Shown here: one piece after another, positions 25,142 to 34,157 of the stretch
How positions within the stretch are numbered: position 1 is the stretch's first letter
Layout of the letters: every line of letters starts with the position of its first letter
DNA from: Terriglobales bacterium
GTDB taxonomy: Bacteria > Acidobacteriota > Terriglobia > Terriglobales > Acidobacteriaceae
DNA: 51,483 nucleotides
Assembly: GCA_035567895.1 (NCBI GenBank)
Contig: DATMPC010000084.1
Span: forward strand, 1-51,483
Reading direction: 5' to 3'
Made by a program: the position numbers and the translations under genes
The notes under the pieces: model-generated
Database searches by the model: none
Told to the model about the DNA's origin: nothing
The model's input: the letters and a program-made list of their open reading frames with translations, nothing else

Positions 25142-25771
25142 CTACAAGTAAATCAGTCCACGACGCAACGCGATAGCGAGCGCCTGGGTGCGATCATTGG
25201 CGCCGAGCTTTCCCATAATGTGTTTCATGTGAACCTTTACGGTTTCCTCGGTGATGTAGAGCTTCTCCGCGATGTCACGGTTGCGATTTCCGTCCACTAA
25301 GTGACGAAGAACCTCGACTTCGCGATCTGAAAGCGGCTCGTCGCTGTAGTGTTCCGCCAACTTGGCTGCGATCTGGCTCGGAATTTTCTTTTTTCCCGCG
25401 TGAACCCGGCGAATCGCATCGACCAACTCGCGAGGAGGCATGCTCTTGAGCATATAAGCTTGCGCCCCTTCTGCGAGGGCTCGGCGAATCTCGTCGTCCA
25501 ACTCGAAGGTAGTCAGGATGATGCAACGTGCCTCAGGAAATCCGGCGCGGATGGCGATCATTGCGTCGATGCCGCTTATGTCCGGAAGCCTGAGATCCAT
25601 GAGAATGACGTCAGCCTTTTGCTGCCGACAATAGTCAATGCCCTGCCGTCCTGTGGAGGCTTGTGCCACCAACACCATGTCCGGTTGAGCGTTGATGAGG
25701 GTCTCAATTCCGTAGCGGAACACGGGATGGTCATCAATATGCAAAATCGTAATTTTCTCACTCATACTCAT
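25142..25771 (-). CDS. NarL/LuxR-type response regulator
   Basis: The 209-residue protein has a receiver domain (about 6-125) with acidic pair DD at 13-14, phospho-acceptor D59 in ILMDLRLPD, Thr in ILTTFEL and Lys in MLKSM. A GerE helix-turn-helix follows at about 147-198 (LSDREVEVLRHLVDGNRNRDIAEKL, ETVKVHMKHIMGKLGA). When phosphorylated it should bind DNA as a dimer. No cognate kinase is adjacent except the five-PAS kinase further upstream in the block, so that is the candidate partner. Confidence 0.9.
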   Translation of the reverse strand: MSMSEKITILHIDDHPVFRYGIETLINAQPDMVLVAQASTGRQGIDYCRQQKADVILMDLRLPDISGIDAMIAIRAGFPEARCIILTTFELDDEIRRALAEGAQAYMLKSMPPRELVDAIRRVHAGKKKIPSQIAAKLAEHYSDEPLSDREVEVLRHLVDGNRNRDIAEKLYITEETVKVHMKHIMGKLGANDRTQALAIALRRGLIYL

Positions 25772-25924
25772 CTGCCGTTTATTGCTTCTTGCTGGGCTTC
25801 AGGTTTACAAGCAACATCTCTCACGAAAACCGATTCTTGCAGCACGCAGGCTGCGTTCGGATTGCGTCAGCATAGTGCAGTGTCTAAGAGAATCAAGCAC
25901 TCTTGATCTATATTCTTCTCCACG

Positions 25925-26575
25925 TCAGTCCTTCCTAAAACCGCCATTCACACCGATGGTTGAATTTCCCCGCAATGCAGTTCGCTGTTGCGTCGCGGCG
26001 AACCTACGCTGTGGCTCGAGCTCTTCTGCCCCACCGCGCTCACGATCCTCATACTGCTTGGAATTACTTGGCGGAAAGTTTGCCACCTTCTCTATGGTCC
26101 GAGTGCAGGCTTCGCGAACTTCGGAAGCCGAACAGCCGAGCAGCAGAGCACACTCGTGCACACGGTAGCGCTCCAGAACGCACAGCACGAAAACAAAGCG
26201 CTCGAAGTCTGCAAGGCCCAACATGGCGTACAGGTCGAAATGGCCGCTTGACTGCTGATCGTGAGAGAGGACAGTTGGGAGAAGCACGGAAGAATTGGAA
26301 CGTTGCCGTCGCGGATTCAGTTCACGAATTGCGTTTTCGACAATCATGCGCTTTGCCCAGGCGCGTACCCGTTCCCGAAACACCCAGTTCGCTTTAACGC
26401 AACTCTCAATGCCGGCAACAAAGCACCTTTCTGCCCTTTCGGGATCGCCCGCAAGGAGAAACGAGAGCTGATAAAGACCATGCAAATCTTCGTCAAAAGT
26501 TTTGAGGAAATCCTCGCAAGTCGCGTAGCGATTCGAACCGTCTCTGTCCGTTCCATTGTAGGACTGCTCAGTCAT
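25925..26575 (-). CDS. divergent ECF sigma-like protein
   Basis: ATG 26575 has GGAG at ideal spacing and overlaps the end of the receiver gene (ATGACTGA), so the two are translationally coupled. The first half (FDEDLHGLYQLSFLLAGDPERAERCF, RVRAWAKRMIVENAIREL) resembles sigma region 2, with a gap where the linker would be. The second (FVFVLCVLERYRVHECALLLGCSASEVREACTRTIEKV) resembles region 4. Core DNA-contact residues of typical ECF factors look altered. It may be a regulator that binds polymerase without normal promoter recognition, or a real sigma factor of an unusual group. The tail is Arg/Gln-rich. Confidence 0.6.
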   Translation of the reverse strand: MTEQSYNGTDRDGSNRYATCEDFLKTFDEDLHGLYQLSFLLAGDPERAERCFVAGIESCVKANWVFRERVRAWAKRMIVENAIRELNPRRQRSNSSVLLPTVLSHDQQSSGHFDLYAMLGLADFERFVFVLCVLERYRVHECALLLGCSASEVREACTRTIEKVANFPPSNSKQYEDRERGGAEELEPQRRFAATQQRTALRGNSTIGVNGGFRKD

Positions 26576-26957
26576 TTCTCCACCTCTCAAGAGCTCCATG
26601 GACGATTTCTAAGAGGACTGCATCGTCGAACGGTTTGGCCAAGAACTCCACTGCCCCCTCGCGCATCGCATGAATTCGCATCTTGGCGTCGCCATGCGCA
26701 GTGATGAAGATGATCGGTATTCGGCCTCGCTCCGCCTTAAGCTTCGCTTGCAGTTCAAGACCGGACATACCTGGCATGCGAACGTCGGCGATCAGGCACC
26801 CAGCCTCTTGGAGGGCATTGGAATGCAGGAATTGTTCCGCGGAGCCGAAGCAGAGCGTGTACAGGCCATCCGACTCGATCAGATCTTGCAGCGCACGCTG
26901 AAACGACTCGTCGTCGTCCACGATTGCTACGAGTCTTGAGGCTCGCCGGATACTCAT
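26568..26957 (-). CDS. single-domain response regulator (CheY/FixJ receiver type)
   Basis: ATG 26957 is preferred to the frame's first Met at 26993. The 129-residue protein is a lone receiver domain with DDD at 14-16, phospho-acceptor D58 in CLIADVRMPGMSG, and FITAHGD and FLAKPFDD as the Thr/Lys motifs. These are the FixJ-like signatures shared with the next regulator, but no output domain follows. It overlaps the sigma-like gene by 8 bases, which makes it a candidate switch for that protein, or a phosphate sink. Confidence 0.88.
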   Translation of the reverse strand: MSIRRASRLVAIVDDDESFQRALQDLIESDGLYTLCFGSAEQFLHSNALQEAGCLIADVRMPGMSGLELQAKLKAERGRIPIIFITAHGDAKMRIHAMREGAVEFLAKPFDDAVLLEIVHGALERWRND

Positions 26958-27087
26958 CGGACGAAGGCTAGCGACATCGCGAAGCGCGCACAATCCGCAC
27001 TTAGTCGTGACGAACTATTACTTAGGTGATAGACGACTAGAAGATAAAAAGCGGGGACTCAACCGGACCGGCTACAAACTCGCGAGG

Positions 27088-27714
27088 CTACTTACGTGGT
27101 GAGAGTTTTAATTTGTCGGCCATGCGTAGTAGCTCAACCACAGATTCCGCCCGCATCTTCCGCATGACGTGGCCTCGGTGGATTTTTACTGTACCCTCGC
27201 TTGCGCGGATTTCAGAGGCAATCTGCTTATTCAGCAGGCCGGTGACGACGAGAGTCATAACCTCACGCTCTCGCGCGGTCAATGACTGATATCGCTCTTG
27301 CAAATTGTGGATCTCGGCCTGCTGCTTTCGCGCGGCGATGTCACCCTGGAGAGCCTGCTGAATGGCGTCCAGCAGATCCTGGTCCCTGAAGGGTTTCGTC
27401 AAGAATTCCACCGCACCCGACTTCAACGCCCTGACCGACATGGGAATGTCGCCGTGAGCCGTAATAAAGATGATGGGAATCTGAACGCCAGTTTCGGCCA
27501 ATTGGCGCTGGAAATCGAGTCCGCTCATTTGGGGCAATCTTACGTCCAGGATTAGGCAACTCGGTTCACTCGTGCGTTGGTTGTTAAGAAACTCCTGGCC
27601 CGTTGCGAAAGCTTGGGCGCGGAGGCCAACTGACTCTACGAGATCCTGGATCGCCTGACGCATGCCGCGGTCATCATCGATGATGAACACGGTGGGAACG
27701 GCCGCCGATTTCAT
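27088..27714 (-). CDS. FixJ-family response regulator
   Basis: The 208-residue protein has a receiver domain with IIDDD, phospho-acceptor D57 in LILDVRLPQMSG, FITAHGD and FLTKPFRD, then a GerE helix-turn-helix (LTAREREVMTLVVTGLLNKQIASEI, GTVKIHRGHVMRKM). Its ATG overlaps the stop of the five-PAS kinase (ATGA, 4 bases), so it is the direct partner of that kinase. FixJ-like output suggests activation of target promoters when phosphorylated. Confidence 0.92.
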   Translation of the reverse strand: MKSAAVPTVFIIDDDRGMRQAIQDLVESVGLRAQAFATGQEFLNNQRTSEPSCLILDVRLPQMSGLDFQRQLAETGVQIPIIFITAHGDIPMSVRALKSGAVEFLTKPFRDQDLLDAIQQALQGDIAARKQQAEIHNLQERYQSLTAREREVMTLVVTGLLNKQIASEIRASEGTVKIHRGHVMRKMRAESVVELLRMADKLKLSPRK

Positions 27715-30572
27715 GCATGAGCCTCAGCTTCGACGGGAAGAGTGAAATAAAAGGTCGCGCCAGGCCCCTGATTGGCAGTGGCCCAGATTCGTCCTCCGAG
27801 AGACTCTACGATCGAGCGGCTGATAGCCAACCCCATGCCCGTCCCCTGTGGCTTTGTCGTCTGAAACGCGTCAAAAATTCGTTCGGGATTTTCCGCCGGC
27901 AATCCTATTCCGGTGTCGCTGATCGAAATGAGTAGTTGCCTTTGGGGATTCGGTCGCGATCTAATCATCAATTCGCCACCCGTGTCTTTCATGGCCTCGA
28001 TGGCGTTCAACATGAGGTTCATGAATACCTGTTGGAGTTGCACCCGGTCAGCCAGGATGTCAGGCACATCTTCGTCGAGTTCACAACGAATAATTACGGA
28101 GTGCCGAAGGGCTTCGTCCCCAAGCAGGACCGTCATTTCTCGAATGATCTCTTTGACGTCAACGATCTCGCGTTGAGGAGGGATGCCTTTCTTGTAGAAG
28201 GACCGCAAGCGGTTGATGACATCGGCGGCACGGTTTCCGTCCTGCTCGATTCTCGTTGCTGCTGCCCGCGCTCTTTCTAGGTCCGGGGGATCATGCGCAA
28301 GCCATCGCAAAAGCGCGTTGGCGCTCGTGATCGAGGCTGCAATGGGCTGCTTGATTTCGTGCGCCAACGCGGCGGCCAGTTCTCCCATCATGTTGACGCG
28401 GTTGATGTGCGCCAAATCAGCTTCCAGTTGCCGCAACTTTTCGCGCTCCTGCTCGGCATGCTTTCGTTCGGTTATATCCATCGTGACACCGACGTACTCC
28501 CCGGTTTCTCCAGCGGGATTGCGATGTCCTATGGTACGTAGGAATCGGATCTGGCCGTCGTCGGCACGACAAATGCGAAATTCGCGAATTTCGTAATCCA
28601 TTCTTGTGCGGATTGCATTTTCAAGAGTTGCCCTCACCGCCGGCTCGTCTTCCGGGTGGAGAGTGGCCCAAAAGCTTTCGAGTGGAGTAGGACCTTGGCG
28701 TGGATCGAAGCCGTGTATGCGATATGTTTCTTCCGACAGATGAAAGTTTTGCCTGGTAGCGAAATTCGATGCCCAACTGCCGATGTGCGCCAGGCTTTGC
28801 GCCTCCGCGAGGTATGCTTGCTCCCGCCGCAACTCCCGCATTAATAACTCATTCTCTGTGACGTCAATCGTGGTGCCGACAAACCCTTTGAAAACTCCTT
28901 GTTCAAAGACGGGAACAGCCACGGCACGAACATAGCGCAGTTGCCCATCAGGTCGAATAATTCGCTCGATTAGGTCGTGTCCCTTGTGTTGCTCCAGCAT
29001 GATTTTGATGGTTTCAGCCATGGAGGCTCGGTCTTGTGGATGGACGAGGGCTAGATACTGTTCGACAGTAGGCGCTCCGTTCTGCGGATCGAGGCCGTAG
29101 ATTTTGTACAGCTCTTCGGACCAATAATGACCAGACTCGTCGAACGCCCAGCTCCCTATATGAGCGAGGCGCTGTCCTTCGCTCAGATAAAACTGGCTTC
29201 GCCGCAGGGCTTCCTCCGCTCGCTTGCGCTCAGTGATGTCCTGGGTGGTGCCGAACATTTGGTAAGGTCGTCCCGATGAGTCTCTTTTTAAATCAGCCAG
29301 GCTGTGTACGACGCGCATTTCCCCGCTGGGACGAAAAAGTCGGTGTTCACAGTCAGCGCGCGTTCCAGAACGAATGGCCCCTTCTGCTGTCCGAAAAACA
29401 GCCTCTCGATCATCAGGGTGGATCATTTCGCGCACCTTGTCTAAGTCGATGGGGCCTTCCTGTGGCGACAGCCCAAAGATGCGGTAGGTTTCGTCCGACC
29501 AGATTAGGTGATTCGTCTGAAGGTCCCACACCCAATAGCCAACGTGGGCGACGCGTTGGGCTTCTTCAAGCCATGTCTTGCTTTCTTGTAATTCGCGAGA
29601 CAGCGCCTGGTGCTCTTCCTCGGCGCGCTTCCGGTCAGTAATGTCCTGAACCGTACCGAATATTTCATACGGCCGGCCGGATGCGTCTCTTTTCACAGTG
29701 CCGATACCCTGGACAGTACGCACTTCGCCGTCAGGACGAACAACACGATGCTCCGCCTCAGTGTGGATTCCGCTACGAATATCCTGCTCAACTGCCCTGA
29801 AAACACGCTCCCGATCGTCAGGGTGGATCATTTCGCGTACCTTGTCGAAGTCAACGGGACCTTCCTGTGGCGTCAACCCAAAAATGCGATAGCTTTCGTC
29901 CGACCAGATTACGCGACTCTCGATAAGGTTCCATTCGTAGTGCCCTATGTGGGCGACACGTTGAGCCTCTTCAAGCTTTGCTTTGCTTTTTTGTAAGTTG
30001 CGAGACAGGGCCTCGCGCTCTTCATCGGCGCGTTTGCGCTCCGTGATATCGGTAACTACGCCGATGTACTCGAGGTTGCCGGAGTCATCTCTTCCGGCAT
30101 GCGCAACCGCGTGGACATACTTGATGACACCATCGGGAAGGAGAATTCGATGCTCGACATCCAAGTCCATGCCGTTCTGCGCGGCACGATCCGACAGCTC
30201 TCGCACGCGGACCAGGTCCTCGGGGTGAACTCTGTCGAAAACCAGATCGAGCGTAGGATTCGTCTCTCGCGTGAAGCCCAGAATCCTGTAGGTTTCGTCC
30301 GACCAAACGAGCTCACCACTGCTGACCTTCCACCCGAAAGTTCCCGAATGACTTAGTCTCTGAGCATCTGCCAGGTACTGCCATCGTCTTTGCAACTCTG
30401 CCTGCGCTCGTTTCAAATGCTCGTTGGCCTTTTCCAGTTCGTTGGTCCTCTCGGTACCCCGAGCTTGCAAGACGTTGCTCGCTTCGACGAGAAGTTTTCG
30501 GTTTCGGCGCCGGCTACTCAGCAGGCCAACCAACAAGCTCAAAATCACAAGAGAAGTCAGAGTCGGCATCAT
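27711..30572 (-). CDS. membrane-tethered histidine kinase with five PAS domains
   Basis: The 953-residue protein begins with one membrane helix (about 6-20) and a coiled coil (25-65). Five PAS_3-type sensor domains follow, at about 65-180, 195-315, 320-445, 450-570 and 575-700, each ending in an ITERKRAE-like linker. The kinase core has the H-box ALAHEIKQPI (H738), the N-box NLMLNAIEAM (about 850), and ATP-lid motifs SDTGIGLP and GTGMGLAIS. The FixL-like pairing with the following FixJ regulator is clear. PAS 2 and 3 are much alike (WSDE-x-YRIFGL, DKVREMIHPDDRE) and look duplicated. No PAS heme-binding His was identified with certainty, so the signal is unknown. Confidence 0.92.
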   Translation of the reverse strand: MMPTLTSLVILSLLVGLLSSRRRNRKLLVEASNVLQARGTERTNELEKANEHLKRAQAELQRRWQYLADAQRLSHSGTFGWKVSSGELVWSDETYRILGFTRETNPTLDLVFDRVHPEDLVRVRELSDRAAQNGMDLDVEHRILLPDGVIKYVHAVAHAGRDDSGNLEYIGVVTDITERKRADEEREALSRNLQKSKAKLEEAQRVAHIGHYEWNLIESRVIWSDESYRIFGLTPQEGPVDFDKVREMIHPDDRERVFRAVEQDIRSGIHTEAEHRVVRPDGEVRTVQGIGTVKRDASGRPYEIFGTVQDITDRKRAEEEHQALSRELQESKTWLEEAQRVAHVGYWVWDLQTNHLIWSDETYRIFGLSPQEGPIDLDKVREMIHPDDREAVFRTAEGAIRSGTRADCEHRLFRPSGEMRVVHSLADLKRDSSGRPYQMFGTTQDITERKRAEEALRRSQFYLSEGQRLAHIGSWAFDESGHYWSEELYKIYGLDPQNGAPTVEQYLALVHPQDRASMAETIKIMLEQHKGHDLIERIIRPDGQLRYVRAVAVPVFEQGVFKGFVGTTIDVTENELLMRELRREQAYLAEAQSLAHIGSWASNFATRQNFHLSEETYRIHGFDPRQGPTPLESFWATLHPEDEPAVRATLENAIRTRMDYEIREFRICRADDGQIRFLRTIGHRNPAGETGEYVGVTMDITERKHAEQEREKLRQLEADLAHINRVNMMGELAAALAHEIKQPIAASITSANALLRWLAHDPPDLERARAAATRIEQDGNRAADVINRLRSFYKKGIPPQREIVDVKEIIREMTVLLGDEALRHSVIIRCELDEDVPDILADRVQLQQVFMNLMLNAIEAMKDTGGELMIRSRPNPQRQLLISISDTGIGLPAENPERIFDAFQTTKPQGTGMGLAISRSIVESLGGRIWATANQGPGATFYFTLPVEAEAHA

Positions 30573-30740
30573 TGGAAATGCAATCTCCGAAATTCGAAGA
30601 ATCTTACCCTAGCCTCTCTAACCGTTGCTCCAAGGCGACCGCTGGCAGCCGCAGGAGGTTTTGACGAGAATGAACCCTGAACCGTCTTCGGCCTCAGCGT
30701 AATCGTGGAGGATCGCACGAGCTATGCGAAAAGCAATCAG

Positions 30741-30831
30741 CTCAAGATACTGATAAGCGAGTGATTTCAAAATGGGCTTCCACCTGTACTTCATTCGCTG
30801 AATCTTAATTAGTAGGTTGAAGGTTCGATTC
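30741..30831 (+). repeat. right copy of the degenerate direct repeat (tRNA-linked)
   Basis: This copy matches 24860-24946 in order and orientation and is 5.88 kb away. It continues without break into a recognisable tRNA 3' half. Since similarity extends to the 5' side of the tRNA part, the copied unit is not just a tRNA piece but also the sequence joined to it, as expected at the element end of an integration site. The gene-less spacer 30573-30938 contains nothing else I recognise. Confidence 0.6.
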
Positions 30832-30846
30832 CTTCCGTGCTCACCC
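30797..30846 (+). pseudogene. 3' half of a tRNA-Lys(CTT)
   Basis: The anticodon arm is GCTGA, loop ATCTTAA, TTAGT, with two G-T pairs, U33 in place and anticodon CTT. It is followed by a five-base variable region, a perfect T-arm (GAAGG, TTCGATT, CCTTC), a seven-base acceptor strand CGTGCTC, discriminator A and CCC. The D-arm and 5' acceptor strand are absent: the preceding bases do not pair with CGTGCTC. It is a relic rather than a working tRNA. Integrases commonly target such 3' halves. Confidence 0.6.
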
Positions 30847-30938
30847 ATCTTTTCAAGCAGATGCGGGCGATTTGAAGAAGCCGATAGGCGAGCCTCAACA
30901 GCTATGACACCAAGTAGTTGCAGATCCGACCTATGAAC

Positions 30939-31481
30939 TCAAAACTGGTCGGGGGCGGGCGACGGCACATGCAAGTCCAGCACCGTCATGCCCTGCTTCT
31001 TGTCGATATTGGTGAAGTAATGGACGGTATTTTCCGGCACCAGGATATAAGTGCCCTTTCTCACGTGATGGGTGACCCCGCCCTCTACGCCGTCGCCCAC
31101 CAGGTTGGACGAATTCCGGCACGTAGGATGGATCAGCGTCCCGCCCAATATCAGATCGGCCTCACCGTCCACTACGTAGAAGAATTCCGCCATGCGGATG
31201 TGCAGCGAGGGGGGCGTGGCCGAGCGACGATATTCCACCGCCGCGTGGTGCAGCAGTCCGGCGCTCAGCACCACCTGGGCCGCAATCGCCTGGTCGGGCT
31301 TGATGATATTTTTCACCACGCCGACGCGATCGGCGACTTCGGCATCGTCTGACAGCATGCGGTTCTGCGCCTCGCCGGTCGGCGGTGGCATTACCGCAAG
31401 CTTTGAGCACATCTGGCCCTGCGTCGACTCCTGCGCGGCAGCGGCAGTCAACAAGGCTAAAATCATTAGTGAAGATTTCAT
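30939..31481 (-). CDS. exported cupin-domain protein
   Basis: AGGAGG precedes ATG 31481 at ideal spacing. The protein (180 residues) has a short signal peptide (MKSSLMILALLTAAAA) and a single cupin domain. It shows SLHIRMAEFFYVVDGEADLILGG, with metal-type His and Glu residues, and KGTYILVPENTVHYF, with a third His. Cupins of this kind bind a divalent metal and act as isomerases, dioxygenases or binders of organic acids. It is the last gene of the lacI-led operon, 65 bases after the esterase, and is probably a periplasmic accessory to ester or acid catabolism. Confidence 0.8.
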   Translation of the reverse strand: MKSSLMILALLTAAAAQESTQGQMCSKLAVMPPPTGEAQNRMLSDDAEVADRVGVVKNIIKPDQAIAAQVVLSAGLLHHAAVEYRRSATPPSLHIRMAEFFYVVDGEADLILGGTLIHPTCRNSSNLVGDGVEGGVTHHVRKGTYILVPENTVHYFTNIDKKQGMTVLDLHVPSPAPDQF

Positions 31482-31546
31482 CTCTATCCTCCTGCTTATT
31501 GTGGTTGGGAAATCCGCAAGCGAGGACACGCCGCAACTAGTCACGC

Positions 31547-33334
31547 TTAGGATTGTGTCATGAGCCTCAATCCTTCTTCTTCAGAATCATTACGCACTTC
31601 GCAGGGCGTGTCGAAGTACATAGTCGCATGGTGTTCAGCAGTGTATGCAGGCCAATGCGGGATGCCACTGTGATTAGGATTCCCAGTTCGGGCAAAGCTT
31701 ACCCAGGCAGTGCTGATCTGCTTCGATAGCGCGAATGCTTCAGCAGCGCCACCGCTGTAGTGGTCGCACAGTTCCGCGTTGTCGAAGGTGAAGGCGATTT
31801 CGCAAGCGTGAAACGGGCCGGGACGGTCATCCAACACTGGAGTCCTCCAGGAAAAGATGTAAGAGTATGAGTGGGCTGCACCCGAAGCAGCCTTCCGGAG
31901 GGCCTGTGCGAACGCCGGGCGGCGCGTTTGTGAGGAGGCAGCGATCGTGGCGTATAGATCAAATGGAGTCGCCTTCGGATAATCGCGCCGGAACGCCTCG
32001 ACAATCGCCTTGCTGTTTTCGCCGAACGCTTCACTAACCAGCCGATTCACTTCCACCATCTCCATTGCGCTAGCTTCGGGGCGATCTAACCCATTCACGA
32101 ACTCGTGAAGATTAGTGCCAGTAATCAACGGTACGTCGGCTGAGATTTCTGGAGCTCCCGGATCGAATGGGTGACGAGGAAGTATGTGGCCATCCACTGT
32201 CGGCCCCCAATCGTATTCACCGTAGACTCTACGAATGGAAGGTTTGGGCCGAGGCATTTTCTTCATGGCTTCGGCCGCAGCACCCGAAAGCCGATCAACC
32301 GGGATTAACTGCAGTTCACTCACCTGCGATTTGGATAAACCCAGCTCTGCGATGACGAGTTCAGCCAGATGTTCCGAGTAATCAGGAGAAAGCGATTTAA
32401 GAAAGGGTCCGCTCTGCACAATGGCACGATGGAATAAGCCCTTCGCCGCCGGCATCGCCATGAGGGCAATGACTTTTCCTCCGCCGCCCGATTGACCAAA
32501 AATGGTTACGCTTCTCGCGTCGCCACCGAAAGTCGCGATGTTATCGCGAACCCACTCTAATACAGCTACAAGGTCGAGCATGCCAACGTTGGCGGAGCTG
32601 GCATATTCTTCTCCTCCCAATTGCGCAAGGTTGAGATAGCCATACACGTTCAGCCGATGATTGTGAGTCACGACCACTACGTCATGATTGCGGGCAAGAC
32701 TCTCGCCGTCATAGGCAAGAAGATCATGACCGCTGCCGCCAGAAAATCCTCCACCGTGCATGTACACCATGACTGGGCGCTTATGCGAGCCATTGATCTC
32801 CTGTGTCCATAGATTGAGACGCAGGCAATCCTCGCCTGGGACCGTGGCCGCCGCGCCACGATGCAGCACGAACTGATCTTCGTCGGAGGTCGCAAGGTTT
32901 TTCCCGTCGGTATTGAAGTGCGCAGAGTCCTGATTCGGGCAAACGCGTCCATATTGCAATGCGTTGCGAACCCCACTCCAGGGTTCGGGCTTGATTGGCG
33001 GCATGAAGCGCCTGGCACCAGACGTGGATGCGCCATAAGGTACGCCTTTGAAAATGTACACACCGTTCCGCCTGAAGCCGCGGATTTTTCCGCTGGTTGT
33101 TTCTGCGACCGTCACTGCGTCAGAAGCGGTAACCGTGCCACGTTCCCGGCTTGCTGTCGGTTTTGTTTTCGGAAGCGCTTCCGGCGTGGGATGTGCTATC
33201 GAAGTGGTGGGTAAGATGACCGAACCGGCTAATTGTGCTCCCAGGGTTGCTATGCCGCTGATGAAGGAACGCCGTCCCTGGGAAGCAACTCCTAGCCCGT
33301 GCTTCACGTTTTTGTGCACATGCGGATCTTTCAT
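31547..33334 (-). CDS. Tat-exported type B carboxylesterase
   Basis: GGAGG precedes ATG 33334. The 595-residue protein has a Tat-type signal ([15 protein letters not shown], from residue 21). The alpha/beta-hydrolase core shows the oxyanion HGGGF (about 193), the catalytic-Ser elbow GQSGGGG (S282), an acidic member near TNLHEF, and a His in GPFHACE. This is the full type B carboxylesterase pattern. It should cleave carboxylic esters in the periplasm; the substrate is not known. It belongs to the operon lacI - MFS - SDR - esterase - cupin. Confidence 0.9.
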   Translation of the reverse strand: MKDPHVHKNVKHGLGVASQGRRSFISGIATLGAQLAGSVILPTTSIAHPTPEALPKTKPTASRERGTVTASDAVTVAETTSGKIRGFRRNGVYIFKGVPYGASTSGARRFMPPIKPEPWSGVRNALQYGRVCPNQDSAHFNTDGKNLATSDEDQFVLHRGAAATVPGEDCLRLNLWTQEINGSHKRPVMVYMHGGGFSGGSGHDLLAYDGESLARNHDVVVVTHNHRLNVYGYLNLAQLGGEEYASSANVGMLDLVAVLEWVRDNIATFGGDARSVTIFGQSGGGGKVIALMAMPAAKGLFHRAIVQSGPFLKSLSPDYSEHLAELVIAELGLSKSQVSELQLIPVDRLSGAAAEAMKKMPRPKPSIRRVYGEYDWGPTVDGHILPRHPFDPGAPEISADVPLITGTNLHEFVNGLDRPEASAMEMVEVNRLVSEAFGENSKAIVEAFRRDYPKATPFDLYATIAASSQTRRPAFAQALRKAASGAAHSYSYIFSWRTPVLDDRPGPFHACEIAFTFDNAELCDHYSGGAAEAFALSKQISTAWVSFARTGNPNHSGIPHWPAYTAEHHATMYFDTPCEVRNDSEEEGLRLMTQS

Positions 33335-33388
33335 CGAATCCTCCAGGAGTTCATCGTTTTGCTCGAAGAAGGCTTCAGACTTCGCATT

Positions 33389-34156
33389 TCACAGCATCAA
33401 TTGGCCGCCGTTCACCTCGATAGTCTCACCCACTACGTAGCTGGCGGCTTCGGAGGCCAAAAAGGCGATCACGTTCGCGCATTCCATAGCTGTGCCCACG
33501 CGGCCGAGGGGAATTGCGGCGACGAAATTGCGCATCATCTCCGGCGTCGAGAACACTTCGTGAAAGGGAGTGTCGATTACACCTGGGGAGACGGCATTGA
33601 CGCGCACGCCATATGGAGCAAGTTCCTTAGCCAGGGATTTGGTGTACGTGATCAGTCCGCCTTTCGCCGCAGAATACGGGCCCGCGCCTGGTCCTCCGCC
33701 ACTTCGACCGGCGATCGAGACGACGTTGATGATCGCGCCTCTCTTGCGCTCGACCATCGATGAAGCTACCGCCTTCGAGCAAAGTGCGGCGCTGGTGAGA
33801 TTGAGATTGAAGATCTCGTTCCACGTGGCTTCGTCGAGCTCAGCCACTGTCATACGGCGCAACAGCGAACCCGCGTTATTGACGAGAATATCGATGGGCC
33901 CAAGCTGCTCCGTTGCGTTCTTCACCATCGACTGAATCTCGCAGCTTTTGCGCATATCCGCCCGGATTGAAATTGCTTTGCCGCCGGCATCGCCAATTTG
34001 CCGTTGAACGTGAGCCGCGCCGTCGCCATTGCTGTGATATCCAATCGCGACCTTCGCTCCCAATTCGGCAAATACGGAAGCCGTTGCTGCACCAATGCCC
34101 GACGACGCGCCGGTAATCAATGCAACTTTCCCAGTTAGGTCCAGATAGTTCTGCAT
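33389..34156 (-). CDS. short-chain dehydrogenase/reductase (classical, FabG-like)
   Basis: The 255-residue protein has the classical SDR features: cofactor loop TGASSGIGAA at about 15-24, NNAG at 93-96, catalytic S147, Y161 and K165 (Y-x3-K), and the PG motif in AVSPGVIDTPF. It oxidises or reduces an alcohol or keto group with NAD(P)H. It starts one base after the stop of the MFS carrier gene and lies in the LacI-led operon, so it probably handles the acid or sugar brought in by that carrier. Confidence 0.9.
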   Translation of the reverse strand: MQNYLDLTGKVALITGASSGIGAATASVFAELGAKVAIGYHSNGDGAAHVQRQIGDAGGKAISIRADMRKSCEIQSMVKNATEQLGPIDILVNNAGSLLRRMTVAELDEATWNEIFNLNLTSAALCSKAVASSMVERKRGAIINVVSIAGRSGGGPGAGPYSAAKGGLITYTKSLAKELAPYGVRVNAVSPGVIDTPFHEVFSTPEMMRNFVAAIPLGRVGTAMECANVIAFLASEAASYVVGETIEVNGGQLML

Positions 34157-34157
34157 C

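Noticed and set aside
24949-25176. 75-codon plus-strand frame next to the left repeat
   Set aside because: It runs into the end of the NarL-type gene on the other strand, lacks a ribosome binding site and shows no protein-like pattern.
30618-30848. 76-codon minus-strand frame over the tRNA-like segment
   Set aside because: It is the antisense translation of a tRNA 3' half, a common spurious annotation, and starts inside the acceptor end.
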